Shown: positions 8,956-20,428, numbered from the stretch's first letter. The stretch is DNA of 64,000 nucleotides from Pseudomonadota bacterium (GCA_003576765.1 QEVP01000007.1:39811-103810), one strand, 5' to 3'. Translations and numbers: made by a program. Notes: generated from the sequence alone by a model not told the origin.

Positions 8956-9444
8956 GCGGGCGATCCCCTGCGAGGAAATGAGGTCGGGCGGCGGCCGCAA
9001 CGGCGCGTGGAACCCCGGCTTTGTGCCTGACCGGCTCTTGCACCGCAATGGCGGCGCCTTAAAGGCGGGGCGGCGCGTCGAATCAACCGAATCGAGCCGA
9101 TCCGGCATCGGGACCATCGACGCGTCTGGTGTCAAGCGCCGCTCCCTGCAGGGCGGACGGTTTTCGCAAGTTTTACCGGCGATTGCGGGCATGCGGAGGG
9201 GCTTTGCGGGTCGATTGCGACATTCCCGAATCGTGCATTGCGGCAGCGGGGGAATTGTGGTTTGAGAGGCAGGATTTCGACGCGTTCCAATTCACCGGCC
9301 TGCATCATCGGGCATTCGGCTGACGGCGCGACCGCCGGCGGAGGGCCGAAGGCTGGCAAGGCGAGGAATTTCGGGCGCGGCAAACGGGACCGCAGCGGGA
9401 CACGGCGGTCGCCGCCGGATTGAATGACGAGGAGCGTAAACGGC
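8956..9444. other. Divergent intergenic region before the cytochrome oxidase operon
   Basis: A 489-bp gap between the IalB-like gene and coxB. It must carry promoters for both directions. Short frames exist (for example 9129-9323) but none has a good start, protein-like composition or family resemblance. I see no clear repeat, terminator or structured RNA. A GAATC (GANTC) site near 9228 would be a CcrM methylation target in alphaproteobacteria. Confidence 0.5.
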
Positions 9445-10287
9445 ATGACGATGTCGAGGGGCCGGATCGGACGGCAGATGCTGGGCTTGGCGGTGCTGGC
9501 GGTCGCTATCATGGCGGCCAGCGGAGCCTTCGCCGAGATGGGGCAGCCCAAGCCGTGGGAGTTGTCGCTACAGGCGGCCGCCTCCCCGGTGATGGATAGC
9601 GTTCACCGCTTTCACACCTTCCTGCTGGCGATCATCACCGCCATCACGCTCCTGGTGATGGTGCTGCTGGTCGTGGTGATGGTGAAGTTCAACGCCCGCT
9701 CCAACCCGGTGCCGTCGCGCACCACCCACAACACGTTGATCGAGGTGGTGTGGACGCTGGTGCCGGTGCTGATCCTGGTCGGCATCGCGATCCCCTCGTT
9801 CCGTCTGCTGTTCGAGCAGCTCGACGTGCCGAAGTCCGACCTCACGGTGAAGGCGACCGGCAAGCAGTGGTACTGGAGCTACACCTACCCCGACAACGGC
9901 CCGATCGAGTTCGATTCGCTGATGGCGGCCGAGAAGCAGCCCCGCCTGCTCGCGGTGGACAACGAGCTGGTGGTGCCGGTCAACAAGGTGATCCGCGTGC
10001 AGACCACCGCCGCCGACGTGATCCATTCGTTCGCGGTGCCGGCGTTCGGCATCAAGATCGACGCCATTCCCGGCCGGCTCAACGAGACCTGGTTCAAGGC
10101 GACCAAGGAAGGCATGTTCTACGGCCAGTGCTCCGAGCTATGCGGCAAGGACCACGCCTTCATGCCGATCGCCGTGCGAGTGGTGAGCGATCAGGAGTTC
10201 GCCGCCTGGATCGAGGATGCCAAGAAGAAGTTCGCGGCATTCCCGACCAACGCGGTCGCGTCCGCCGACGCGGTCGCGACGAAGTAG
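9445..10287 (+). CDS. ctaC: Cytochrome c oxidase subunit II
   Basis: Subunit II of the aa3-type oxidase, which receives electrons from cytochrome c through the CuA centre at the periplasmic face. The 280-residue product has an export signal (cleavage near AFAE), two transmembrane helices (about 45-110) and the periplasmic cupredoxin domain. CuA ligands are visible: the His in ADVIHSFAVPAFG and the GQCSELCGKDHAFMPI cluster with two Cys, His and Met. ATG 9445 is chosen for its AGGAG at 9430-9434; ATG 9424 is in frame but lacks a ribosome site. First gene of the oxidase operon. Confidence 0.95.
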   Translation: MTMSRGRIGRQMLGLAVLAVAIMAASGAFAEMGQPKPWELSLQAAASPVMDSVHRFHTFLLAIITAITLLVMVLLVVVMVKFNARSNPVPSRTTHNTLIEVVWTLVPVLILVGIAIPSFRLLFEQLDVPKSDLTVKATGKQWYWSYTYPDNGPIEFDSLMAAEKQPRLLAVDNELVVPVNKVIRVQTTAADVIHSFAVPAFGIKIDAIPGRLNETWFKATKEGMFYGQCSELCGKDHAFMPIAVRVVSDQEFAAWIEDAKKKFAAFPTNAVASADAVATK

Positions 10288-10351
10288 GACGGCAGCCCGC
10301 GCGCGGGGACGCTTGAAGAAGCGAGCGCCGCGGGACTTGCAAGGGTCATAA

Positions 10352-11986
<1,635 letters not shown>

Positions 11987-12125
11987 GCGGCGGCGAAAGA
12001 CCCGGCGCGTACGGCAACGTCCGCGCCGCATGATAAGGACGGGCGGCCGGCGCCACACGAAACGCAACGGCCGTCCGACCGCAGCGCCCGCGGCGGGCGT
12101 CGCGGAGCGATTGAGGTAACGAGCG

Positions 12126-13067
12126 TTGTCGATCGTCGAAAACAGCAGCATCGATCTGGCCCCGGCCATCTCCGAGGCGGGCGTTGCCGATTTCTTCGCG
12201 CTGCTCAAGCCGCGCGTGATGTCGCTCGTTATTTTCACGGCGCTGGTCGGCCTGGTGCTGGCGCCCGGCCACATGCACCCCGTGCTGGCGCTGACCGCTC
12301 TGCTGTGCATCTCCGTCGGCGCCGGCGCCGCCGGCGCGCTCAACATGTGGTACGAAAGCGACATCGACGCGCTGATGACGCGCACCGTGCGCCGGCCGAT
12401 CCCGCAAGGGCGGGTGGCGCCGCGCGAGGCCTTGGCCTACGGCGTGGTGCTGTCGCTGTTCTCGGTGGCGACGCTCGGCATCCTGGTCAACTGGCTCGCC
12501 GGCGCGCTGCTCGCCTTCACGATTTTCTTCTACGTCGTGATCTACACCATCGGACTGAAGCGCCGCACCGCGCAGAACATCGTGATCGGCGGCGCCGCCG
12601 GCGCGCTGCCGCCAGTGGTGGCGTGGGCGGCGGCGACCGGCACCGTGGCGGTCGAGCCGATCCTTTTGTTCCTCATCATCTTCTTCTGGACGCCGCCGCA
12701 TTTCTGGGCGCTCGCCCTGTTCCGGGCCGACGACTACGCCCGCGCCGGCGTGCCGATGCTGCCGGTGGTCGCCGGTCCCGACGCGACGCGGCTGCAGATT
12801 CTGCTCTACACCGTGGTGCTGGTGGCAGTGGCGATCGCGCCGTGGGCGCTCGGCTATTTCGATGCCGTCTATGGCGTCGCCTCGCTGGTGCTCGGCGCCG
12901 GCATGCTGTGGCTTGCCGTCGAGGTCTATCGTCACCGCGAGGGCCAGCCGGCGCTCAGCGCCGCGCGACGGCTGTTCGGCTTTTCGATCCTGTATCTGTT
13001 CGCCCTGTTCGCTACGCTGCTCGCCGAGGTCGTGATATCGGCGCTGGCGGCGCTGTTCGTCGGGTGA
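12126..13067 (+). CDS. ctaB: Protoheme IX farnesyltransferase (heme O synthase)
   Basis: Membrane prenyltransferase that converts heme B to heme O, the first step towards heme A for the oxidase encoded alongside. The 313-residue product has multiple membrane helices and the UbiA-type Asp-rich motif [15 protein letters not shown] (about 75-89), with a second conserved region at [17 protein letters not shown]. The start is a TTG at 12126, supported by a GAGG about ten bases upstream and by full-length family alignment from SIVENSS onwards. It lies between ctaD and the small coxF-like gene. Confidence 0.95.
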   Translation: MSIVENSSIDLAPAISEAGVADFFALLKPRVMSLVIFTALVGLVLAPGHMHPVLALTALLCISVGAGAAGALNMWYESDIDALMTRTVRRPIPQGRVAPREALAYGVVLSLFSVATLGILVNWLAGALLAFTIFFYVVIYTIGLKRRTAQNIVIGGAAGALPPVVAWAAATGTVAVEPILLFLIIFFWTPPHFWALALFRADDYARAGVPMLPVVAGPDATRLQILLYTVVLVAVAIAPWALGYFDAVYGVASLVLGAGMLWLAVEVYRHREGQPALSAARRLFGFSILYLFALFATLLAEVVISALAALFVG

Positions 13068-13084
13068 TGAGGTTGCTGGCTGCG

Positions 13085-13249
13085 ATGGATGACAAGGAGC
13101 CCCTGCCCGGAGTGGTTCTGACGGAGAAGCAGAAGCGCCGCCGCCGCGAGCGCTCGATCGCCATCGCGCTCGCGCTCGGCGCGCTGGTGGTGCTGTTCTT
13201 CGTGGTCACCCTCGTCAAGGGGCCCGCGGTGCTGATCCGGCCGATGTGA
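13085..13249 (+). CDS. CoxF-like small membrane protein
   Basis: A 54-residue protein with a basic cytoplasmic N-terminus ([11 protein letters not shown]) and one transmembrane helix. Its composition and position, between ctaB and ctaG, match the small CoxF protein of alphaproteobacterial aa3 oxidase operons, whose exact role in assembly is unsettled. The start at 13085 (MDDKEPLPG) resembles homologues and has GAGG at 13069-13072; an alternative ATG at 13067 overlaps the ctaB stop and would add six residues. Too short to be found by length alone. Confidence 0.8.
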   Translation: MDDKEPLPGVVLTEKQKRRRRERSIAIALALGALVVLFFVVTLVKGPAVLIRPM

Positions 13250-13259
13250 GGAACGCGAC

Positions 13260-13898
13260 ATGACCGCTCCGCATCTTCCGACCACTCCGCCTCCCGCCGC
13301 CCCGCCGCCGGCGCCAAGGGGCTTGCGCCGCGACGGCGCGGTCGCCGCGATATGCGGCCTCGTGGTGGCGCTGATGGTCGGCGCCTCCTACGCTGCAGTG
13401 CCGTTCTACGACTGGTTCTGCCGCGTCACCGGCTTCAACGGCACGACGCAGCGCGCGACCGCCGCTCCCGCCCACGCGCTCGACCGCACCATCACGGTGC
13501 GCTTCGATTCCAACATCCACGGCGGGCTGCCGTGGAAATTCCAGCCGGAGAAGACCGAGATCGAGGTCCGTATCGGCGAGGTGGTGACGGCCTATTATAA
13601 GGTCACCAACCAGTCGGCGCGCGAGACCGCGGGACTTGCCTCCTACAACGTGACGCCGCTTACCGCCGGCAGCTACTTCCAAAAGATCAACTGCTTCTGT
13701 TTCACCGAGCAGACCATGGCGCCGGGCGAGACGCGGGAGATGGCGGTGGTGTTTTACGTCGACGAGGCACTGACGCGTGATGGCGATCAGGACTCGTTCA
13801 AGACCATCACCCTGTCCTATACCTTCTACCCGGCCAAGGACACGCAGCCAAAACCGCTCGCAGAGGTCAAGTCCGACCGGCGCGGAGGTAATCTTTGA
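13260..13898 (+). CDS. ctaG: Cytochrome c oxidase assembly protein CtaG (Cox11)
   Basis: Copper chaperone that delivers copper to the CuB site of subunit I. The 212-residue protein has one transmembrane helix (about 30-50) following a Pro-rich N-terminus, then a periplasmic immunoglobulin-like domain. The copper-binding CFCF motif is visible in [10 protein letters not shown], and [18 protein letters not shown] carries a further conserved Cys. It lies 10 bases after the coxF-like gene and directly before subunit III. Confidence 0.96.
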   Translation: MTAPHLPTTPPPAAPPPAPRGLRRDGAVAAICGLVVALMVGASYAAVPFYDWFCRVTGFNGTTQRATAAPAHALDRTITVRFDSNIHGGLPWKFQPEKTEIEVRIGEVVTAYYKVTNQSARETAGLASYNVTPLTAGSYFQKINCFCFTEQTMAPGETREMAVVFYVDEALTRDGDQDSFKTITLSYTFYPAKDTQPKPLAEVKSDRRGGNL

Positions 13899-13970
13899 CG
13901 TTTCCTGAGTTGAACATTGAGCGACGACGATGCGCCGCTTAAGATCGGCGCCGCTAACGGAGTGACTGAA

Positions 13971-14825
13971 ATGGCTACGGCTCACGCCAAGCAACACGAC
14001 TACCACCTTGTCGATCCGAGCCCCTGGCCGCTTGTCGGATCGATCGCCGCCCTCGTCATGGCGATCGGCGGCATCAGCTGGATGCACCACCTCTATACCG
14101 CCGCGCCGATCGTGTTCGGCGTCGGCGTCATCGGCGTGCTCTACACCATGGCGGGCTGGTGGAGCGATGTGATCCGCGAGGCCGAGCACAAGGGCGACCA
14201 TACCCGCGTGGTGCAGATCAGCCACCGCTACGGCATGATCCTGTTCATCACCTCCGAGGTGATGTTCTTCGTCGCCTGGTTCTGGGCCTACTTCAACTCG
14301 GCGCTGTTCCCGGCCGATCCGGTGCATGTCACCCGCGAGGCGCTGTTCGGCGGCGTCTGGCCGCCGAAGGACATCGCCACCTTCGATCCGTGGCACCTGC
14401 CGCTGCTCAACACGCTGATCCTGCTGACCTCGGGCACCACCGTCACCTGGGCGCACCATGCGCTGCTCGAAGGCGACCGCCGCGGCCTGAAATACGGGCT
14501 GTGGTTGACGGTCATCCTCGGCGCGATCTTCACCTGCGTGCAGGCTTACGAGTACAGCCACGCGGCGTTCACCTTCTCCGGCAACGTCTATGGCGGCATC
14601 TTCTTCATGGCGACCGGCTTCCACGGTTTCCATGTGCTGATCGGCACCGTGTTCCTGATCGTCTGCCTGATCCGCGCCTATGCCGGCCACTTCACGCCGA
14701 AGCATCATCTCGGCTTCGAGTTTGCAGCGTGGTACTGGCACTTCGTTGACGTGGTGTGGCTGTTCCTGTTCGTCGCCATCTACGTCTGGGGCTATGGCGG
14801 CCCGGTCGCCGGCGCCGCGCACTGA
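13971..14825 (+). CDS. ctaE: Cytochrome c oxidase subunit III
   Basis: Seven-helix subunit III of the aa3 oxidase, 284 residues. Family segments visible are [13 protein letters not shown] at the N-terminus, [36 protein letters not shown] and [23 protein letters not shown] near the C-terminus (shown in parts). ATG 13971 is chosen for a GGAG at 13959-13962; a TTG at 13917 would add 18 residues without family support. A strong terminator follows, which ends the core structural part of the operon. Confidence 0.96.
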   Translation: MATAHAKQHDYHLVDPSPWPLVGSIAALVMAIGGISWMHHLYTAAPIVFGVGVIGVLYTMAGWWSDVIREAEHKGDHTRVVQISHRYGMILFITSEVMFFVAWFWAYFNSALFPADPVHVTREALFGGVWPPKDIATFDPWHLPLLNTLILLTSGTTVTWAHHALLEGDRRGLKYGLWLTVILGAIFTCVQAYEYSHAAFTFSGNVYGGIFFMATGFHGFHVLIGTVFLIVCLIRAYAGHFTPKHHLGFEFAAWYWHFVDVVWLFLFVAIYVWGYGGPVAGAAH

Positions 14826-14842
14826 GTTTTGAACGATCCATG

Positions 14843-14874
14843 AAGGGGGCGGCATCGCGGCCGCCCCCTTTTTT
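14843..14874 (+). terminator. Rho-independent terminator after ctaE
   Basis: An 11-bp perfect stem AAGGGGGCGGC / GCCGCCCCCTT (14843-14853 with 14860-14870) with a six-base loop, running into six T residues. It stands 17 bases after the ctaE stop. DUF983 and SURF1 genes downstream therefore need read-through or their own promoter. Confidence 0.9.
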
Positions 14875-14973
14875 GTGACTCGCATTTGGGCCGGCGCACC
14901 TTGCAGGCGCGGTGCCGGCGGCGTAGCGAAAGGGCGAAGCGCCGGCACGTTGCGGCGCGAGGAGACAGGGCCG

Positions 14974-15384
14974 ATGCCGGGGGACAAGGACGCAGGCGTG
15001 GACACGGCGCCCGTCACCCTGCCGCAGACCGTGCTGCGCGGGCTGTTGTGCGCATGCCCGCGTTGCGGCGAAGGGCGGCTGTTTACGGGCTTCCTCAATC
15101 TTCGTCCGGCCTGTGAGCGCTGCGGCCTCGATTATGCCTTCGCCAACTCCGGCGACGGTCCGGCGGTGTTCATCATCCTGCTGGCGGGCTTCGTCGTGGT
15201 CGGTTCGGCGCTCGCCGTCGAGGTCGTCTATCAGCCGCCGTTCTGGGTGCATGCGGCGCTGTGGGTGCCGCTGGTCCTTGCCGTGACGGTGTTGCCGCTG
15301 CGCCCGATGAAGGGGTTGATGATCGCTTTGCAGTATCACCACAGGGCCGCCGAGGGCCGCATCAGCGTGCGGGAGCGGCCGTGA
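14974..15384 (+). CDS. DUF983 family membrane protein
   Basis: A 136-residue protein with a zinc-ribbon-like N-terminal part (CACPRCGEGRLF, then ACERCGLDY: two CxxC pairs) and two transmembrane helices (about 60-110). DUF983 genes commonly sit beside SURF1 and subunit III in alphaproteobacteria, which suggests a role in oxidase assembly, but the biochemical function is not established. ATG 14974 has GAGGAGA at 14959-14965. The stop overlaps the SURF1 start as GTGA. Confidence 0.88.
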   Translation: MPGDKDAGVDTAPVTLPQTVLRGLLCACPRCGEGRLFTGFLNLRPACERCGLDYAFANSGDGPAVFIILLAGFVVVGSALAVEVVYQPPFWVHAALWVPLVLAVTVLPLRPMKGLMIALQYHHRAAEGRISVRERP

Positions 15385-16178
15385 GCGCGCCCGTGCCTCT
15401 CACCCGGTCCGGCCCGCGCGGCATCGTCGGCCTCGGCGTCGTCGCGCTGGTGATGACTGCGGTGCTGGTCAGCCTCGGCGTCTGGCAGTTGCAGCGCCGC
15501 GTCGAGAAGCACGCGGTGATCGCCGCGCTCGATGAGCGGCTTGCCGCGCCGCCCGCGGCTCTGCCGCCGCGCGCCGAATGGCCGACGCTGACGCGTGCGC
15601 GCGACGAGTTTCGCCGCGTCAGCTTTGCCGCGACCTTCGAGCCGCGCCCGCCGGCGCATGTCTATACCTCCGGCTCGGGGCTCCGCCCGGACGTCACCGG
15701 CACCGGCGCCTGGGTGTTCGCCGCAGCCGATCTCGCCGGCGGCGGCACCGTGGTCGTGAACCGAGGCTTTGCCCCGGAGACCGCGCCCGGTGCCGGCGTC
15801 TCCGACGCAACCGACACCGCGCCGGCCGGCGCGGTGCAACTCACCGGCTATCTGCGCTTTCCCGAGCGGCCCGGCTGGTTCACCCCGGCCGCCGATCCGG
15901 TTCGCCGGCTCTGGTTCCAACGCGACCACCGCGACATGGCGCGGGCGCTGGCGTGGGGCGAGCCGGCCGGCGAGGTGGCGCCGTTCTATATCGATCTCGA
16001 AGCGCCGGTGCCGCCCGGCGGCGTGCCGAAGCCGGGTCCGCTCAGCGTCCATCTCAAGGACGACCATTTGCAGTATGCGCTCACCTGGTTCGGCCTTGCG
16101 GCGGTCGTCGTCGCGACCTTCGGCTTCTGGCTGGCGGGCGCCCGGCGCGGGCGGGCTCAACGGGACGGGCGGAACTGA
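15381..16178 (+). CDS. SURF1 family oxidase assembly protein
   Basis: Membrane protein of 265 residues needed for heme a insertion into subunit I in known systems. It has the SURF1 layout: a transmembrane helix near each end (about 15-35 and 235-255) around a periplasmic domain. Recognisable pieces are VSLGVWQLQRRVEK, the GTGAWVF segment, VVNRGFAP, and the last-helix entry HLQYALTWFGLA. The start is GTG at 15381, overlapping the DUF983 stop by four bases, so translation is probably coupled. Last oxidase gene before thrC. Confidence 0.93.
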   Translation: MSAPVPLTRSGPRGIVGLGVVALVMTAVLVSLGVWQLQRRVEKHAVIAALDERLAAPPAALPPRAEWPTLTRARDEFRRVSFAATFEPRPPAHVYTSGSGLRPDVTGTGAWVFAAADLAGGGTVVVNRGFAPETAPGAGVSDATDTAPAGAVQLTGYLRFPERPGWFTPAADPVRRLWFQRDHRDMARALAWGEPAGEVAPFYIDLEAPVPPGGVPKPGPLSVHLKDDHLQYALTWFGLAAVVVATFGFWLAGARRGRAQRDGRN

Positions 16179-16300
16179 CGCGACGGCCTTCCTTGTGAAG
16201 GCGGCCGCGACCCGGTAAAGTCTCGCTCCACCGCTGGAATTTGAAAATTTTAACATACATGTCAGGGGCTTGAGGGTTCCCTTAGGCCCGGAGGACGATC

Positions 16301-17719
16301 TTGACCGCCTATGTCTCGACGCGGGGCGACGCGCCCCGGCTCGGCTTCTGCGAGGCCATGCTCGCGGGACTTGCGCGCGATGGCGGGCTTTATGTGCCCG
16401 AAACGTGGCCGCGCCTCGGACCGGAGGCGATCGCGGCGCTGGCCGGGCGGCCCTACTGGGAAGCCGCCGTCGAGATTATCCGCCCGTTTGTCGGCGGCGA
16501 AATCTCCGATGCGGATCTCGGCCGCATGGCCAGCGACGCCTACGCCACCTTCCGCCACCCCGCCGTGGTGCCGCTCGATCAGAGCGGGGCGAACCAGTTC
16601 GTGCTGGAACTGTTCCACGGCCCGACGCTGGCCTTCAAGGACGTGGCGATGCAACTCATCGCCCGGCTGATGGACCATGCGCTGGCGGCCCGCGGCCGGC
16701 GCACCACCATCGTGGTGGCGACCTCAGGCGACACCGGCGGCGCCGCGGTCGAGGCGTTTGCAGGGCGCGGTCAGGTCGATCTGGTGGTGCTGTTCCCGCA
16801 GGGGCGCATCTCCGAGGTGCAGCGCCGGATGATGACGACGTCGGCCGCCGCCAACGTCCACGCGGTCGCTGTCGAGGGCACCTTCGACGACTGCCAGGCG
16901 CTGGTGAAGGCGATGTTCAACCACCACGCCTTCCGCGACGAGGTGGCGCTGTCCGGCGTCAACTCGATCAACTGGGCGCGTATCGTCGCCCAGACGGTTT
17001 ATTACTTCACCGCGGCGGTGGCGCTGGGCGCGCCGGCGCGCGAGGTGGGTTTCACTGTGCCGACCGGCAATTTCGGCGACGTGTTCGCCGGCTACGTCGC
17101 CAAGCGCATGGGTCTGCCGATTCGCCATCTCACCGTCGCCACCAACGTCAACGACATCCTGGCGCGCACGCTGGCGACCGGCACCTACGAGGTGCGCGAG
17201 GTCCACGCCACCGCGTCGCCTTCGATGGACATTCAGGTGTCGTCGAATTTCGAGCGGCTGGTGTTCGAGGCGACCGGGCGTAACGCCGGCGTGGTGCGCG
17301 CGCTGATGGCCTCGCTCGCGCAGTCCGGCCGCTTCACGCTGCCGGCGGCGGCGCTGGCCGCGATCCGCGCCGATTTCCGCGCCGGCCGCGCCGACGAGGA
17401 GGAAATGCAGGCCGCGATCCGCGCCGCCTGGCGCGAGGCCGGCGATCTCGTCGATCCGCACACGGCGGTGGCGCTGGCGGTCGCCGACCGCGACGCCGCC
17501 GACCGCGCGGTGCCGAACGTCGTCCTGTCCACCGCGCATGCGGCAAAGTTTCCCGATGCGGTCGAGGCTGCCTGCGGCCGCCGCCCGGCGCTGCCGGTCT
17601 GGCTCGACGGGCTGATGACGCGGCCGGAGCGCATCGACGTCCTCGCCAACGATCAAAATGCCATCGAGCGGTTCGTCAGGTCGAACAGCCGCGCCGCCAA
17701 GCAGGGGATAGCCGGATGA
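16301..17719 (+). CDS. thrC: Threonine synthase
   Basis: PLP enzyme converting O-phosphohomoserine to threonine, cytoplasmic. The 472-residue length fits the bacterial/fungal ThrC class. The PLP lysine is K113 in HGPTLAFKDVAMQ, and the phosphate-binding loop is VATSGDTGGAAVEA. The start is TTG at 16301 with GGAGG at 16290-16294, seven bases upstream; MTAYVSTRGDAP is the family N-terminus. The AT-rich stretch at 16240-16262 upstream looks promoter-like. The stop overlaps the next gene as ATGA. Linkage of thrC to a processing-peptidase gene and oxidase genes recurs in alphaproteobacteria. Confidence 0.96.
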   Translation: MTAYVSTRGDAPRLGFCEAMLAGLARDGGLYVPETWPRLGPEAIAALAGRPYWEAAVEIIRPFVGGEISDADLGRMASDAYATFRHPAVVPLDQSGANQFVLELFHGPTLAFKDVAMQLIARLMDHALAARGRRTTIVVATSGDTGGAAVEAFAGRGQVDLVVLFPQGRISEVQRRMMTTSAAANVHAVAVEGTFDDCQALVKAMFNHHAFRDEVALSGVNSINWARIVAQTVYYFTAAVALGAPAREVGFTVPTGNFGDVFAGYVAKRMGLPIRHLTVATNVNDILARTLATGTYEVREVHATASPSMDIQVSSNFERLVFEATGRNAGVVRALMASLAQSGRFTLPAAALAAIRADFRAGRADEEEMQAAIRAAWREAGDLVDPHTAVALAVADRDAADRAVPNVVLSTAHAAKFPDAVEAACGRRPALPVWLDGLMTRPERIDVLANDQNAIERFVRSNSRAAKQGIAG

Positions 17720-19005
17720 GCGTCGAAGTCACCAAGCTGCCGTCCGGTCTGACCGTCATCACCGATGCTATGCCGCATCTGGAGACCGCCGCGCTTGGCG
17801 TGTGGGCCGGTGTCGGCGGCCGCGACGAGAAGGAGGACGAGCACGGCATCTCGCACCTGCTCGAGCACATGGCGTTCAAGGGCACGCGCCGGCGCAACGC
17901 GCGGGAGATCGTCGAGGCCATCGAGGCGGTCGGCGGCGACCTCAACGCCGCGACCAGCACGGAGAACACCGCCTATTACGCGCGCGTGCTCAAGGCCGAT
18001 GTGCCGCTGGCGCTCGACGTGTTGTCCGACATCCTGTCCGAGCCGGTGTTCGACGAGGGCGAACTCACGCGCGAGAAGGGCGTCATCGTGCAGGAGATCG
18101 GCGCGGCGCAGGATACGCCGGAAGACCTGGTGTTCGAGCACCTGAGCGAACTCGCCTATCCCGACCAGCCGATCGGCCGCTCGTTGCTCGGTACGCCGCA
18201 GACGCTGGAGCGCTTCAACAACCGCATGCTGCACGGCTACCTTGCCACCCATTATCGCGGGCCGGACATGGTGGTCGCCGCCGCCGGCCACGTCGATCAT
18301 ACCCGGCTGGTCGAGGATGCGGCGCAGCGCTTTGCCGGCGTCGATGCGACCGCAGCCCCGACATCGCCGCCGGCGCGCTTCGGTGACGGTGGCGCCAAGG
18401 TGGTGCCGCGCGATCTCGAACAGGCGCATCTGGCGCTGGCGCTGGAAGGCGTGCCGCAGAGCGACGCGTCGCTGTTCAGCCTGCAGGCGCTGAGCAACCT
18501 GCTCGGCGGCGGCATGTCGTCACGGCTGTTTCAGGAAGTGCGCGAGAAGCGCGGCCTGTGCTACTCGGTCTATACCTTCCATGTGCCCTATGCCGACACC
18601 GGATTCTTCGGGCTCTACACCGGCACCGATCCCGCCGATGCGCCGGAGATGATGGAGGTCATCGTCGACGTCATCAACGAGGCCATCGATACGCTGACCG
18701 AGACCGAGGTGGCGCGCGCCAAGGCGCAGATGAAGGCCGGGCTGTTGATGGCGCTGGAGAGCTGCGGCGCCCGCACCGAGCAGCTCGCGCGCCATATCCT
18801 CGCCTATGGCCGGCCGCTGTCGACCGACGAGATCGTCGCGCGCATCGATGCGGTGGACGTCGCCTCGACCCGTGCCGCGGCGCAGGCGCTGCTGTCGCGC
18901 CGGCGGCCGGCGGTGGTCGCGCTCGGCAACGGCCGGGGGCTGGACAGCGCCATCGGCTTTGCGGAAAGGTTGTCGGCGACGAGGGCGCCGGCGCGGCTTC
19001 ACTGA
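17716..19005 (+). CDS. M16 family zinc peptidase (mitochondrial processing peptidase beta-like)
   Basis: A 429-residue protease of the pitrilysin/MPP family. The inverted zinc motif HxxEH is intact as H47-LL-E50-H51, followed by MAFKGT, and the segment NAATSTENTAYYARV is typical. Both the N-terminal active half and the C-terminal inactive half are present, with the glycine-rich LSNLLGGGMSSRLFQEVREK (about 257-276) in the second half. It overlaps thrC by four bases. Rickettsial and rhizobial homologues are candidate ancestors of mitochondrial MPP; the substrate here is unknown. Confidence 0.93.
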   Translation: MSVEVTKLPSGLTVITDAMPHLETAALGVWAGVGGRDEKEDEHGISHLLEHMAFKGTRRRNAREIVEAIEAVGGDLNAATSTENTAYYARVLKADVPLALDVLSDILSEPVFDEGELTREKGVIVQEIGAAQDTPEDLVFEHLSELAYPDQPIGRSLLGTPQTLERFNNRMLHGYLATHYRGPDMVVAAAGHVDHTRLVEDAAQRFAGVDATAAPTSPPARFGDGGAKVVPRDLEQAHLALALEGVPQSDASLFSLQALSNLLGGGMSSRLFQEVREKRGLCYSVYTFHVPYADTGFFGLYTGTDPADAPEMMEVIVDVINEAIDTLTETEVARAKAQMKAGLLMALESCGARTEQLARHILAYGRPLSTDEIVARIDAVDVASTRAAAQALLSRRRPAVVALGNGRGLDSAIGFAERLSATRAPARLH

Positions 19006-19035
19006 GAAGCTTCGCGCCGGCCGGGAGCATCGGCC

Positions 19036-19623
19036 ATGGTCCTGTTCCGGTTGTCCGTTCAAGGTGCTCCGGCGCTCGAGCCGCGCGGCGGCGGCGTGCG
19101 GTTGCGTGCGCCGCAGATGACCGATTTTCCGCAATGGGCGGCCTTGCGCGAGAATAGTCGCGCCTTTCTCACCCCGTGGGAGCCGGTATGGCCGGCCGAC
19201 GATCTCACCCGCGCCGGCTTCCGTCGCCGGCTGCGCCACTATGCCGACGACATCGCCGCGGATCGCGTCTACCCCTTTCTGGTCTTCCGTGACAGCGACC
19301 ACGCGCTGGTCGGCGGCGTCACGCTCGCCAACGTGCGGCGCGGCATCGTGCAGGCCGGCACGCTGGGCTACTGGATCGGCGAGCCGTTCGCCGGCCAGGG
19401 CTACATGACGGCCGCGCTGCGGGCGCTGATTCCGTCGCTGTTCGGCGAACTGCACCTGCACCGGGTTGAGGCCGCTTGCATCCCGACCAATGCCGCCTCG
19501 ATCCGCGTCCTGCAGAAATGCGGTTTCGTGCGCGAGGGACTGGCGCGCCGCTATCTGTGCATCAACGGCGTCTGGCAGGATCACCTGCTGTTCGGCCTGC
19601 TGCACGAGGATTTCAAGGGGTAG
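19036..19623 (+). CDS. GNAT acetyltransferase, RimJ/RimL type
   Basis: A 195-residue N-acetyltransferase. The order LRAPQMTDFPQWAALREN, LGYWIGEPFAGQGYMTAAL (acetyl-CoA-binding region with the Q/RxxGxG/A-like pyrophosphate loop GQGYMT) and RVEAACIPTNAASIRVLQKCGF is characteristic of RimJ-type enzymes that acetylate ribosomal protein N-termini. It is 30 bases after the M16 gene and probably its operon partner. The precise substrate, RimJ-like S5 or another protein, cannot be read from sequence. Confidence 0.88.
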   Translation: MVLFRLSVQGAPALEPRGGGVRLRAPQMTDFPQWAALRENSRAFLTPWEPVWPADDLTRAGFRRRLRHYADDIAADRVYPFLVFRDSDHALVGGVTLANVRRGIVQAGTLGYWIGEPFAGQGYMTAALRALIPSLFGELHLHRVEAACIPTNAASIRVLQKCGFVREGLARRYLCINGVWQDHLLFGLLHEDFKG

Positions 19624-19688
19624 GGCGCTTTGGCTTGGGGCGGTTGCGTTGCTATAACCGGCTGACTTTGCAACGGGGTCTTGAAGCG

Positions 19689-20342
19689 ATGCGGAACGGG
19701 TCGATGACGGGGCGTGGACGATGGCGCAAGGGACTGGTGGGACTGGCGGCGGCAACGCTGCTGGCCGGCTGTGGCAGCGTCGGCGGTCCGTCCTACGATA
19801 GCGGCCCCTCGATCGGCGACCGCTTCAGCCAGCTGTTTGGCGGCAGGTCGCAGGCGGTCGGCGAGGCGCCACCGCCGCCGCGAGCGGACGAGCCGACCTG
19901 CCCCTCGGTGATGATCCGTCAGGGTGCGTCGACCTATGCCGTCGGCCTGCCGGGGCAGGAGGCGAGCGGCACCAGCCTGCGCTATCAGGGCACCATCACC
20001 CGCACCGCACGCGACTGCACGCTGCGCGATGGCGAGGTGCATGCCCGGCTCGGCATCGAGGGCCGCGTCATCGTCGGGCCGGCCGGCGCGCCGCCCAGCG
20101 TCGAGCTGCCGCTGCGCGTCGCGGTGGTGGCGGAAGGGGTCAATCCGCGGACCGTCTTCACCAACGCCTATCGCACCACGGTGGCAATCCCCGAGGGTGG
20201 CAACGTCGCCTACAGCCTGGTCGCCGAGGACATCGTCTATCCGGTGCCGGCAGGGGCGGAGGGCGATTCCTACGTGTTCTACATCGGCTTCGATCCGCAG
20301 GCGCTGAAGCCCGAGCCGCGCCGCCGCACGAAGAAGCGCTGA
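19689..20342 (+). CDS. Predicted lipoprotein, alphaproteobacterial
   Basis: A 217-residue lipoprotein. A basic N-terminus and hydrophobic stretch lead to the lipobox LLAGC with Cys28. The mature part is mostly beta-type sequence: SVMIRQGASTYAV, RYQGTITRTARDC, and a repeated GRVIVGPAG/ELPLRVAVV pattern, which I recall from conserved rhizobial envelope proteins of unknown function. Two cysteines (about 75 and 116) could form a disulfide. A second in-frame ATG at 19704 is possible. It converges on the ATP synthase genes across a bidirectional terminator. Confidence 0.7.
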   Translation: MRNGSMTGRGRWRKGLVGLAAATLLAGCGSVGGPSYDSGPSIGDRFSQLFGGRSQAVGEAPPPPRADEPTCPSVMIRQGASTYAVGLPGQEASGTSLRYQGTITRTARDCTLRDGEVHARLGIEGRVIVGPAGAPPSVELPLRVAVVAEGVNPRTVFTNAYRTTVAIPEGGNVAYSLVAEDIVYPVPAGAEGDSYVFYIGFDPQALKPEPRRRTKKR

Positions 20343-20377
20343 GGCGGCACGGCCGTTCTCCGCGACGGATGTAAAAG

Positions 20378-20407
20378 AAAAGGCCGGCTCAACAAGCCGG
20401 CCTTTTT
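20378..20407. terminator. Bidirectional rho-independent terminator
   Basis: A 12-bp perfect stem AAAAGGCCGGCT / AGCCGGCCTTTT (20378-20389 with 20395-20406) and a five-base loop. The A-run on one side and T-run on the other let it stop both the lipoprotein transcript (+) and the atp transcript (-), whose genes converge here. Confidence 0.92.
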
Positions 20408-20428
20408 ATTGCTGCGATGGCGACGCGC

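Noticed and set aside
9129..9323. 64-residue open frame before ctaC
   Set aside because: No ribosome site, mixed composition, and an antisense frame is equally open. Probably chance in GC-rich DNA.
14875..14973. N-terminal extension of the DUF983 protein
   Set aside because: The frame is open from 14875, but that start overlaps the end of the ctaE terminator and encodes an Arg/Gly-rich stretch; ATG 14974 has a good GAGGAGA site.
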